DNA of 64,000 nucleotides from Paraburkholderia sp. (GTDB lineage Bacteria; Pseudomonadota; Gammaproteobacteria; Burkholderiales; Burkholderiaceae). Each line of letters opens with the position of its first letter. The stretch's first letter is position 1. The stretch covers positions 1 through 64,000 of the forward strand of contig NZ_JAMXLH010000014.1 in NCBI RefSeq assembly GCF_024281035.1, in the 5' to 3' direction. Below, in pieces: positions 38,689 through 46,879 of the stretch. The position numbers were made by a program, and so were the translations under genes. The notes beneath the pieces were generated by a model that saw only the letters and a list, made by a program, of their open reading frames with translations, was not told the origin of the DNA and ran no database searches.

Positions 38689-40662
38689 ATGAAATTGTTG
38701 AACTATAGAGCTTTGCGGATTGGCGCAATTGCTGCGCTACTCGGGGCAGGCATCGCCGCCTGCGGCGGTGTCGACGACAATCAAACTGCACTGCAACCGC
38801 CAGCGCAGCAACCCCCGGCGCAGCAACCCCCGGCGCAGCAACCGCCAGCGCAGCAACCCCCAGCGCAGCAACCCCCAGCGCCGCAACCCCCAGCGCCGCA
38901 ACCCCCAGAGCCGCAACCCCCAGAGCCGCAACCCCCAGAGCCAGTCACGGTTTCCGTGATTGGATTGAACGATTTTCACGGCAATTTGATGCCGCCGTCG
39001 GGTGGCGTGGTCATGGAAGACCCAGCGAAGCCTAAGGGAACCACCGTGTCGGCTGGCGGTGCCGCCTACCTGGCGACATTGATCAACAGCCTGAAAGCGC
39101 AAAATCCGGGCAATACTTTGGTCGTTGCTGCCGGAGACATGATTGGTGCGTCGCCGCTGATCTCGGGGGTATTTCATGATGAGCCAACCATCGATGTATT
39201 GGGAAAGCTCGGGTTGGACATTTCCGCGGTAGGCAATCACGAGTTCGATAAGGGCCGAGACGAAATACTCCGCATGCAGAACGGCGGGTGTTTTCCCGCT
39301 TCAGCAGACGGTTCGGCCGGCGTGGTTGGCGGCGACACCTGTATGGATAACGGTAGCTTTAGCGGGGCGAAATTCCATTACCTGACGGCTAACGTAGTCG
39401 ATAAGTCGACTGGCAAGCCCTTGTTTCCCGCATATGAAGTTCGTACGGTAGGCGGTGTGAAGATCGGCTTCATTGGTTTGACGCTGGAAGAAACGCCTAC
39501 GGTGGTGACAGCCTCTGGCGTGGCGGGCCTGCGATTCCTGGACGAGATCACGACCGTCAATAACCTTGTTCCAGAACTCAAGAAGCAGGGTGTTTCCGCC
39601 ATCGTGGTGTTGCTCCACAACGGCGGTCGTACCAAGGCTACCTTCGTCAATGACAAGACTTGCCCCGGGTTGAACGGCGACATCGTTGGAATAGTCGACA
39701 AGCTCGATCCGGCGGTTGATGTCGTTATCAGTGGCCATACTCATCAAGAATATGTCTGCACAAGAAATGGGAAGCTGCTGACGCAAACCGGATTGTATGG
39801 GCGAATCGCAACAAAGGTCGATTTGACTATCGATCCAGTCACCAGAACTGTCCTCAAGAAGGATGCCAATAACATCGTCGCAGTCAACGATGTCGGAATA
39901 CTGTCTGGTGGGAAACCGGTTCCCCTTCCCGACGGTGTCGTTCCTTTGGCTAAAGACAGTGAAATCGACGCCCTCGTGCAGAACTACGAAAAACTGGCTG
40001 CCCCGTTGGCTGGAAAGGTGGTCGGCAAAATCTCTGAATCTCTGTTTAAGAAAAAAAATACGGCGGGCGAGTCGACGCTTGGCGATGTTATAGCGGATGC
40101 CTTCCTGTTTGGTACGTCAGACGCTTCGTTCGACAAACCGGCACAAATCGCCTTCACCAACGGTGGTGGCGGTTTCCGCAGCGACTTGAAAGAACTGGAC
40201 GTGACTTTAGGCGCGTTGTATAGTGTTCTGCCGTTCAGCAATAGTGTCGTTTTGATGGATTTGACAGGAAATCAATTGCTGAGATTGTTAGAGCAGCAGT
40301 GGGAGGCCCCGAACTCAGGTAATGGTCGCGTCCTCGAGGTTTCGGATGGATTCACCTATACCTGGGACGTAAATCAGCAAGAGGGCGCTGAACCTGGAAC
40401 GGGTAAGCGCGTCGACACCGGGTCGATGCAGTTGAATGGTTCGCCGATCGAAATGGACAAAATCTATCGCGTGGCCGTCAATGATTACATTGCAGGCGGT
40501 GGCAGCGGTTTCACTGTGCTATTAGACGGCGCCAACCTGGAGCAAGGCGGGATCGACCTGGACATTGTGGCCGCTTATTTCGAGGCCAAGGGTATCGTCG
40601 CTAAACCTACTAGGTTGAATAGAATTAAATGTGTAAACAAGAAGGGATGCGGTAACCCATGA
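38689..40662 (+). CDS. 5'-nucleotidase/UshA-family lipoprotein with Pro-rich stalk
   Basis: 657 aa. Lipobox IAACGG is followed by ten QPPAQ/QPPEP-type pentapeptides. Then comes the metallophosphatase domain (IGLNDFHGNLMP, AAGDMIGASPL, VGNHEFDKG, ISGHTHQE) and the C-terminal 5'-nucleotidase domain (IAFTNGGGGFRSDLKELDVTLG, NDYIAGGGSGF). It should hydrolyse extracellular nucleotides. The start is uncertain: GGGAG abuts the ATG at 38689 and is better spaced for a TTG at 38695. The second half is visibly more AT-rich than its neighbours, hinting at a different history. Confidence 0.9.
   Translation: MKLLNYRALRIGAIAALLGAGIAACGGVDDNQTALQPPAQQPPAQQPPAQQPPAQQPPAQQPPAPQPPAPQPPEPQPPEPQPPEPVTVSVIGLNDFHGNLMPPSGGVVMEDPAKPKGTTVSAGGAAYLATLINSLKAQNPGNTLVVAAGDMIGASPLISGVFHDEPTIDVLGKLGLDISAVGNHEFDKGRDEILRMQNGGCFPASADGSAGVVGGDTCMDNGSFSGAKFHYLTANVVDKSTGKPLFPAYEVRTVGGVKIGFIGLTLEETPTVVTASGVAGLRFLDEITTVNNLVPELKKQGVSAIVVLLHNGGRTKATFVNDKTCPGLNGDIVGIVDKLDPAVDVVISGHTHQEYVCTRNGKLLTQTGLYGRIATKVDLTIDPVTRTVLKKDANNIVAVNDVGILSGGKPVPLPDGVVPLAKDSEIDALVQNYEKLAAPLAGKVVGKISESLFKKKNTAGESTLGDVIADAFLFGTSDASFDKPAQIAFTNGGGGFRSDLKELDVTLGALYSVLPFSNSVVLMDLTGNQLLRLLEQQWEAPNSGNGRVLEVSDGFTYTWDVNQQEGAEPGTGKRVDTGSMQLNGSPIEMDKIYRVAVNDYIAGGGSGFTVLLDGANLEQGGIDLDIVAAYFEAKGIVAKPTRLNRIKCVNKKGCGNP
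38794..38943 (+). repeat. 15-bp coding tandem repeat (ten units)
   Basis: Ten 15-bp units encode QPPAQ (five), QPPAP (two) and QPPEP (three) in the surface nucleotidase. Near-identical units such as CAACCCCCAGCGCAG allow slippage in whole codons, changing stalk length without breaking the frame. Confidence 0.95.
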
Positions 40663-40665
40663 CGA

Positions 40666-40692
40666 TCAGGGGCGGCTCAATGCCGCCCCTGA
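40666..40692 (+). terminator. Hairpin after the nucleotidase gene
   Basis: A perfect 11-bp stem TCAGGGGCGGC / GCCGCCCCTGA with a 5-nt loop starts 4 bp after the stop codon. No T tract follows closely. Confidence 0.7.
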
Positions 40693-40766
40693 ACGCTTGA
40701 GGAATCTCTGTTTTCCTGTGGCGTTTTAGTCCGGGTGCCGGTGGCGACATGACCGGTCGTGTCAGG

Positions 40767-41339
40767 TTAAATGCGTGGCCGCAGCATTCGGTGCACCGCA
40801 TCCAGCGTTCGGCGACGTATCCATCCGCTCGGCAGCCGGATCGCCCACCAGTAGGGCGTCATTCGCCTCCGGGTCTGCGAGTCTGGACAATGAACGAACG
40901 TTTCAGTGCGTAGCGTCCGCAAGCCGTCTGGCCGGTCAAGCACGAGAAACCGCAATACCAGTTTCGCGTTGCCCGGTGTGACGAAGCGAGAGAACGCGTC
41001 TGCGTCGGATAGCGTTGCGAGTTGCATGCCGGCGCGCCAGAATTGGCCCGCAAGGCCGAGCGACAGTTCGCGCTGCGTCCGCCGCAACGGCGTAAACGTC
41101 GAAAATCCGAACCGTTCCGTCTCCTCCGAATCATCGCGTCCATACAGTCGTGCGGGCAACTGGCGCACCGCGAGTAGCGTGCGCGTCACGCGATCGTCTT
41201 GCATTTCGATTGCTTCGACGGCCGCGATGATCTCCGCCGGCGTGGCGCATAAAGGTCGCGAGTCGTGCAGTTCGTGAAAGCAGTAAGACGGCAGAAACTC
41301 CGTGCCGGGCGGGCCCTCATGTGTTGTTCTGTCGATCAT
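40767..41339 (-). CDS. Hypothetical protein of about 190 residues
   Basis: 190 aa soluble protein. The pattern LVLRFLVLDRPDGLRTLRTETFVHCPDSQTRRRMTPYWWAIRLPSGWIRRRTLDAVHR resembles small helix-grip-type proteins in which a β sheet packs on a long C-terminal helix, but I cannot assign a family. It stands alone between the phosphatase block and the DUF2827 cluster. No clear ribosome-binding site. Confidence 0.65.
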   Translation of the reverse strand: MIDRTTHEGPPGTEFLPSYCFHELHDSRPLCATPAEIIAAVEAIEMQDDRVTRTLLAVRQLPARLYGRDDSEETERFGFSTFTPLRRTQRELSLGLAGQFWRAGMQLATLSDADAFSRFVTPGNAKLVLRFLVLDRPDGLRTLRTETFVHCPDSQTRRRMTPYWWAIRLPSGWIRRRTLDAVHRMLRPRI

Positions 41340-41662
41340 GTCGCAGGTTCATTGTTGTCGTCGCGAGGAAGCCGGACTAAACGGATCGGGACACCGGCTG
41401 CGCGCTACAGTATGCGCTTTCCGATCGGGGAGTTCAGGGAGGAGATTGGCTCAAGCGCGTCACGGCGAACGGTCTTCGACATGGGAGCCCTCCGATTCCG
41501 TCATTTGCCGCACGATGGCCGCCATACTCAAGCGCAGTCAGCGAACGCCATGCATCGGCGTTTCAAACCATCGCAGCCGAAGTAAATCGAATACCTGATC
41601 AATCTGAATGCGCCAATAGCGACTCGAAATCAAGCGGCATCGCTGCTTCAGATATCGAGCTA

Positions 41663-41757
41663 CAAAAAAAGACCGCCCCGGGGAGGGGCGGCAAACTCCA
41701 TGAGTACGCACTCGTAGCCAGCCAGAATGGGAGGTATCTGGCTGCTGTCTCAGTATA
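41663..41757 (-). ncRNA. Candidate small RNA ending in an intrinsic terminator
   Basis: Read leftward, a -10-like TATACT (complement of 41752-41757) is followed by a hairpin CAGCCAG-N11-CTGGCTG, then a strong terminator GCCGCCCC-loop-GGGGCGG and seven T (stem 41673-41691, T run 41664-41670). No leftward gene precedes it and no convincing protein frame spans it. An RNA of about 80 nt is predicted. The -35 is poor, so transcription is uncertain. Confidence 0.4.
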
Positions 41758-41962
41758 GGTGGGTGCGAACATCGGCTGCATGGGACTAGTCCGAAAAACG
41801 AAGTGGTAACCCCATTGAAGGTGCTGGAAGTGCCGCAGGCGATGCGGAACCCGCACTCGCATCGCCGCAACTATTGATCGATAGTTCACCGTATCGTATC
41901 GTGCGACACGTTCGGTATTCCTCAAAAGGGCGGGCCGATTATGTCGTTTATTGGGGTGAATA
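41758..41962. other. Upstream region of the DUF2827 cluster
   Basis: No gene is supported between the candidate small RNA and the first DUF2827 start. The same holds for the stretch 41340-41662. Small frames on both strands here lack start signals and protein-like composition. Confidence 0.4.
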
Positions 41963-43108
41963 ATGCGAATCGGAATATCGGCGCTGAGTCGGGCGGGCCA
42001 GAGCATCTGGCAAAACGGGCTCGGTCAGAATGTAATTTTTTTCGCGCAATTGCTGCTGCGTCTACCACGGGTGAAATCAGTCGTGCTGATCGATGTCGGA
42101 AGCGAGCGCAAGCTGCCGTGTGATCTTGAACGGTTTGCGGCAGGCGTTCGCATCCTGACGCAGCAAGAGGCAACCGACGAGGTCGACGTGATCGTCGAAA
42201 TGGCCGGTGCGCTCGACAACGAATGGCTCGACCTGATGCGCGCGCGCGGCCGCAAGGTCGTCTATTACTGCTGCGGCCAGCCCTACGTGGCGCTGGTCGA
42301 GTCTGCGGTGTTCGAGCGGCAGGTGAGCACAACGCGCCCGGATCGCTGCGATGAGGTGTGGCTGCTTCCGAAGGATCACCTCATGCAACCCATGATGCGC
42401 ACGATGCACCGTTGCCCCGTGCATGTCGTGCCATTCATCTGGCATGCGGGTTTTCTCGACGTCCGTATCGCCGAGGCGGCCGGCTATGGCGTGCGATACG
42501 GCTACGATTCCGGCCGGGAAGCACGCGAAAAGCAGGGCGGCGGCCTGCGCGTAGCGATTTTCGAGCCCAATATTTCTGTTGTGAAGGCGTCGAGTATTCC
42601 AATGCTCATATGCGACGAGGCCTATCGTGCCGACCGCAGCAGTGTGAGCGCGATGCACGCGCTGAACACGTTTCACATGAAGGATCATCGGACCATGCTG
42701 TATCTGGCGAATTCGCTCGATCTCGTGCGCGAGCATCGGGCCACGTTTCATGGTCGCCACGATATCGTCGGCTTCATGGGGCAACATGCTGACGCGGTGG
42801 TCGCGCATCAATGGGGCAACGAACAGAACTACAGCTATCTCGACGCGCTCTACGGCGACTATCCCTTGATACACAATTCGCCCTGGCTTGCGGACGCGGG
42901 CTACTACTATCCGGGTTTCGACGCGCTTGCGGGCGCGGCACAACTGCTGGAGGCCGTCCGCCATCATGAAGCGAGGATCGACGATTATCGCGCGCGCTCG
43001 CGGGCTGTTTTCGAAGCCGTCAATCCGTTCAACGAGGCCAATCTGGAGGCTTACGCCATGCGTCTGCAGGCGCTGGCAGGCAACAAGGCGTGGGAGAACG
43101 CGGCGTGA
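41963..43108 (+). CDS. DUF2827-family protein, paralogue 1
   Basis: 381 aa, probable glycosyltransferase-like (GT-B-type) protein of the DUF2827 family. Family blocks are SIWQNGLGQNVIFFAQLLLRLP, VDVIVEMAGALDNEWLDLMRARGRKVVYYCCG, VAIFEPNISVVKASSIPM, and VAHQWGNEQNYSYLDALYGDYPLIHNSPWLADAGYYY. The late HQW...N...YPL.HNS segment is where GT-B enzymes bind a nucleotide sugar; that assignment is inference. No signal peptide. Its stop overlaps the GTG start of the second paralogue (GTGA), so the two are translationally coupled. Confidence 0.85.
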   Translation: MRIGISALSRAGQSIWQNGLGQNVIFFAQLLLRLPRVKSVVLIDVGSERKLPCDLERFAAGVRILTQQEATDEVDVIVEMAGALDNEWLDLMRARGRKVVYYCCGQPYVALVESAVFERQVSTTRPDRCDEVWLLPKDHLMQPMMRTMHRCPVHVVPFIWHAGFLDVRIAEAAGYGVRYGYDSGREAREKQGGGLRVAIFEPNISVVKASSIPMLICDEAYRADRSSVSAMHALNTFHMKDHRTMLYLANSLDLVREHRATFHGRHDIVGFMGQHADAVVAHQWGNEQNYSYLDALYGDYPLIHNSPWLADAGYYYPGFDALAGAAQLLEAVRHHEARIDDYRARSRAVFEAVNPFNEANLEAYAMRLQALAGNKAWENAA

Positions 43109-44265
43109 ATGACAATGCAAAAACGGCGCGCACCGTGGGGCGCGAGCTGAAGGTCGGCGTTTCGCTCTTCGTGCGCAAGGGAGAGCAATCGTTGTGGGAA
43201 AACGGCATCTTCCAGAATTGCCTCTTCCTCGTGATGTTGCTGCAACGATTGCCGCAAGTGAGTGAGGTCTATCTCGTGGTCGGCGGCGGCGACGGCGATC
43301 TGGACGACGCGCGGCGTTTCGTCGAAGAGTCGCCCGCGCCGATGATCGATATGAGCGACGCCGCCAACCGGCTCGACCTGATGATCGAGATGAGTGCGCA
43401 GCTCGACCGCGAGTGGATCGCGCGGTTTCGCGAACGCGGCGGCCGGGTTGTGTCGATGCGTGTCGGCAACGACTACGTGATCGATATCGAACGCATGATC
43501 TTCGACAAGCCCCATGCGCTGCTGATCAGCGGTGCGGCGTACGACGAAATCTGGACGCTGCCGGAGTACGAACACAGTTGCAAACCGTACTTCCGAAGCG
43601 CGATGCGCGCTCCCGTTCGCATCGTGCCGCATCTGTGGAGCCCGTTGGTGCTGGACCGCGCGGCGGCGAAGCTGGACGCGGATACGCCGTTCGGCTATCA
43701 GCCAGGCCGCCGCCGCTGGCGGGTCGGCATATTCGAGCCGAATATCTGCATGGTCAAGACAGGGCCGTTACCGATGCTGTGCTGCGAAGTGGCGCACCGC
43801 GCAAACGCCGACATACTTGAGCACGTGTGGGTGTACAACGCGATGAAGCTCAAGGAGCATGGCGGGTTTGGCGTATTTGCGCGGAGTCTCGACATCGTGC
43901 GCCACGGCCTGGCTTCGTTCGAAGGCCGGTTCCCGTTCTATCAGGTGATGGCATCCTATGTGGATGCAGTGGTGACGCATCAATGGGAAAACGCGCAAAA
44001 CTATATCTATTACGAAGCGTTGCACGGGGGCTATCCGTTGATTCACAACTCCCATTTGATCGCGGATTGCGGTTATCGCTATCGCGATTTCGACTGCGAA
44101 GAGGGTGGACGCGCGCTTCTGGACGCATTCGCGCAACACGACCGTAATCTCGACGCCTATCGGCGCAAGTCGCAAGCGTTCCTCGCGACGCTTTATCCCG
44201 ATCACGAGGCCAACCTGCAAGCCTACGGGCAGGCCATTGGGGCGTTATTCGACGACGGAATCTGA
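43105..44265 (+). CDS. DUF2827-family protein, paralogue 2
   Basis: 386 aa. It shares the same ordered blocks as paralogue 1: QSLWENGIFQNCLFLVMLLQRLP, LDLMIEMSAQLDREWIARFRERGGRVVSMRVG, VGIFEPNICMVKTGPLPM, and VTHQWENAQNYIYYEALHGGYPLIHNSHLIADCGYRY. The GTG start at 43105 is chosen because it forms GTGA with the preceding stop and has GGGAG upstream. Similarity is clear but moderate, so the copies have diverged and probably differ in substrate. Confidence 0.85.
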   Translation: MNDNAKTARTVGRELKVGVSLFVRKGEQSLWENGIFQNCLFLVMLLQRLPQVSEVYLVVGGGDGDLDDARRFVEESPAPMIDMSDAANRLDLMIEMSAQLDREWIARFRERGGRVVSMRVGNDYVIDIERMIFDKPHALLISGAAYDEIWTLPEYEHSCKPYFRSAMRAPVRIVPHLWSPLVLDRAAAKLDADTPFGYQPGRRRWRVGIFEPNICMVKTGPLPMLCCEVAHRANADILEHVWVYNAMKLKEHGGFGVFARSLDIVRHGLASFEGRFPFYQVMASYVDAVVTHQWENAQNYIYYEALHGGYPLIHNSHLIADCGYRYRDFDCEEGGRALLDAFAQHDRNLDAYRRKSQAFLATLYPDHEANLQAYGQAIGALFDDGI

Positions 44266-44665
44266 GGATGACGGGGCCGCATCGCGCATCGTTCGGGTAA
44301 GTCATCGGGGTGAGGCGTTTCCGGACAGAACGGGATATCGCAGGCGTTGAGGTTCTTCCAGGAAGTCAAATAGTAGAACTGATGGCAACCCGCGAGTTTG
44401 TCAGCGACTTGTTATGAGATTGTAATGTCCGGATTGTTGGGTTACCATCTGCCGAATGTTGCATGGGTGGCTGGAATGCCACCTGATCCGATAACCCCAT
44501 ATGTTGTTTCGGTTGTTTCGGGGGTTTCGACTCACACATTGAGCGTGCAGTCCCGATCCAGACTGCGTGCGTCTCTTATTCGGAAATGATTCGGACAAGG
44601 TCCTGAAACCGGATCAGGCGACTACATTTTCGTTGTCCGAAAGTTTTACCCCCAGAGCCGGAACC
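44266..44665. other. 400-bp region upstream of the response regulator
   Basis: No gene is supported. The centre (about 44390-44640) is less GC-rich than the flanks and probably carries the regulator's promoter and leader. A short rightward frame of 63 codons has no ribosome-binding site. Confidence 0.4.
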
Positions 44666-45334
44666 ATGAAAATCGACGTCATTCTTGCTGACGACCATCC
44701 CGCGTTGCTGGCCGGCGTCAGATATACGCTGGAGTCCACCCGAGGGATCGACGTGATCGGTACGGCGGGGAGTTCGACGGAACTGATCGACCTGCTCGAC
44801 GATGTCACCTGCGACGTGCTTGTGACCGACTTCTCCATGCCCAACGGCGAGCACCGCGATGGCATCGCGCTGTTGTCGTATCTGCGGCGTCAGTGGCCCG
44901 ATCTGAAGATTGTCGTGCTCACGATGATCGACAACCCTGGAATCGTGCGTGAAGTCGCAAAGCTCGGCGTGCAGTCGTACATCCGCAAATCTGACAGTCT
45001 GGAAAATCTCGTCATGGCTGTTCATGCCGTGTTCAACCACATGATCTACTTTCCCGGCGCGGCTTCGCGGTCGGAGGAATCGCTGCGGCCGCTCAGTGGC
45101 GGCGCACAGAATCAGGCGGCGCTGTCGAAGCGGGAGAAGGAAGTCGTGCAAATGTACGTGGCGGGCGTATCGATCAGCGAAATCGCGCAGCGATTGAATC
45201 GTGCGGTGCAGACGGTCAGCACGCAGAAGCAGATGGCGATGAAGAAACTCGGCATTGCCCGCGACGCGGAGTTGTTTCGTTATGCGTGGGAGTGCGGCCT
45301 CATTGTCGATGGCCGCCCCGGAAGTGATCTGTGA
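44666..45334 (+). CDS. RcsB-like response regulator (LuxR/NarL type)
   Basis: 222 aa. The receiver domain starts KIDVILADDHPALLAGVRYTLE and has the phospho-acceptor at Asp55 in DVLVTDFSMPNGEHRDGIALLSYLRR, strikingly like RcsB, whose acceptor is Asp56. The C-terminal LuxR-type HTH is LSKREKEVVQMYVAGVSISEIAQRLNRAVQTVSTQKQMAMKKLGI. The pairing with the RcsC-like hybrid kinase 1.5 kb downstream is inferred from position and family. Likely targets are the flanking DUF2827 genes. Confidence 0.88.
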   Translation: MKIDVILADDHPALLAGVRYTLESTRGIDVIGTAGSSTELIDLLDDVTCDVLVTDFSMPNGEHRDGIALLSYLRRQWPDLKIVVLTMIDNPGIVREVAKLGVQSYIRKSDSLENLVMAVHAVFNHMIYFPGAASRSEESLRPLSGGAQNQAALSKREKEVVQMYVAGVSISEIAQRLNRAVQTVSTQKQMAMKKLGIARDAELFRYAWECGLIVDGRPGSDL

Positions 45335-45619
45335 GCAGACCAGGACATGTCCTGGCTGCTGAGGGCTGGCTTTAGTATCGGTCTGATATCGAACGGCTGG
45401 CCTCATTGCAATACTGGCCCGATCGCAACGTTGGCGGCATTGGCGGCATTGTCGGCCTGGCGCGTCGTCTGCCTGAACCGAATGGCAAGATCCCACTGCT
45501 CGCGCGCCGCTCGGCAAGCGTCCATCCCTGGAGCAAACATTGAACAGGCGAGGTCACTTGATCTACAGTGAATTTAGCGCACACCGAATCCCTGGACCGG
45601 CCCGCCTGGAGCAGCTGTT
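45335..45619. other. Intergenic region before DUF2827 paralogue 3
   Basis: No gene is supported in these 285 bp. The spacing leaves room for a promoter for paralogue 3 and the hybrid kinase gene. Confidence 0.35.
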
Positions 45620-46768
45620 ATGAAGCGCCAGCGCATTGGCATCACCATCGGCCTGCACAGGCCCGACGAAACGCTCTGGAATAACGGTATCAAGCAAAAT
45701 GCCGTGTTTCTCGCCGACGCCTTGCGTCATTGCCCGAGCGTCGCGAGCGTCGTGCTCGTCAATACCACATCCGTACCGTTGACATCGGCCCTGCCATGGG
45801 ACCTGTCGCGTCATCCGACGCTCGACTTCAGCGATGCGAAAGACCAGCTTGACCTCGTCATCGAACTCGGCGGACAGGTGGATAGCGCGCGCACCGAATA
45901 TCTCAAGGCGCGCGGGGTGCGGCTCGTGTCCTATTGCTGCGGCTTCGAGTACATCCACGCGGCCGAAGCGATGATATTCGGCAAATCGCTCTGGGGCGGC
46001 AACCTGTTCGTCAACGACCGGTACGACGATCTATGGGTCATTCCGCAGGTGGCGGGCAACAGCCAGAGCTATCTGGAGGTCATGCGGCGGCAGAACGGAC
46101 GCGTTGTCCCGTTCGTATGGAGCCCGGAGTTTATCGAGGCCCGCAGCCGCGAATTTCCGCACAACGGCATTTATCGCGCACACGCCGGCTCTCGCCGGCT
46201 GACCGTGATGGAGCCGAATATCGACGTCGTCAAATTTTGCCTCTATCCGATCCTGATCGCCGAGCTGGTCTATCGCGAGCGGCCTGGCGCTATCGATCTC
46301 GTGCAGGTCGCCAACGCATTGTCGCTGGCGCAGGGGCACGTCGATTTCATCGCGCTGATGAATCAGCTCGATATCGTGCGCGAGCACAAAGCGGTGTTTA
46401 CCGGCCATCACGACACGCCTACGTTCCTTGCGCAGAATACCGACATCGTGATTTCTCACCAGATGGAAAATCCGCTGAACTATTTCTATCTGGAGGTGTG
46501 CTGGCAGGGCTACCCGCTCGTCCATAATGCGTCGCTGTGCCCGGATCTGGGCTACTACTACGAGGGCAACAACGCGCAACGCGGCGCCGCGCGACTCATC
46601 GAGGCCATCGACTACCACGATCTCCATGTGGAGAGTTACCGCACCTGGCAGCGCCGCCTGATCGGCCGCTATGCGCCCGGCAATCGGGCAGTCGTGCGCA
46701 CGTATCAGGCACTGCTCGATCAACTGTTGAGCCGTCCGGTGCGCGGCGCGAGCGCCGGGCAGAAATAG
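45620..46768 (+). CDS. DUF2827-family protein, paralogue 3
   Basis: 382 aa. The same blocks recur: ETLWNNGIKQNAVFLADALRH, LDLVIELGGQVDSARTEYLKARGVRLVSYCCG, LTVMEPNIDVVKFCLYPI, and ISHQMENPLNYFYLEVCWQGYPLVHNASLCPDLGYYY. Here the HQW of the other two copies is HQM. A GGAG site lies upstream of the ATG. It is separated from the first pair by the RcsB-like gene and followed by the kinase gene 111 bp later. Confidence 0.85.
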   Translation: MKRQRIGITIGLHRPDETLWNNGIKQNAVFLADALRHCPSVASVVLVNTTSVPLTSALPWDLSRHPTLDFSDAKDQLDLVIELGGQVDSARTEYLKARGVRLVSYCCGFEYIHAAEAMIFGKSLWGGNLFVNDRYDDLWVIPQVAGNSQSYLEVMRRQNGRVVPFVWSPEFIEARSREFPHNGIYRAHAGSRRLTVMEPNIDVVKFCLYPILIAELVYRERPGAIDLVQVANALSLAQGHVDFIALMNQLDIVREHKAVFTGHHDTPTFLAQNTDIVISHQMENPLNYFYLEVCWQGYPLVHNASLCPDLGYYYEGNNAQRGAARLIEAIDYHDLHVESYRTWQRRLIGRYAPGNRAVVRTYQALLDQLLSRPVRGASAGQK

Positions 46769-46879
46769 GCCGGGCAAACGGCGGAGCAAGCGGCGGAGCA
46801 GGCGATTGCGACGCGTGCTGCGCGTTCGGGGGCAGGTGTTTAGACTTGCGTTAGCTGCCTGAGCAAGAAATGAGGGAAC

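Noticed and set aside
41599-42006. 135-codon leftward frame crossing the candidate small RNA
   Set aside because: It would read through the strong terminator and has no ribosome-binding site or family similarity.
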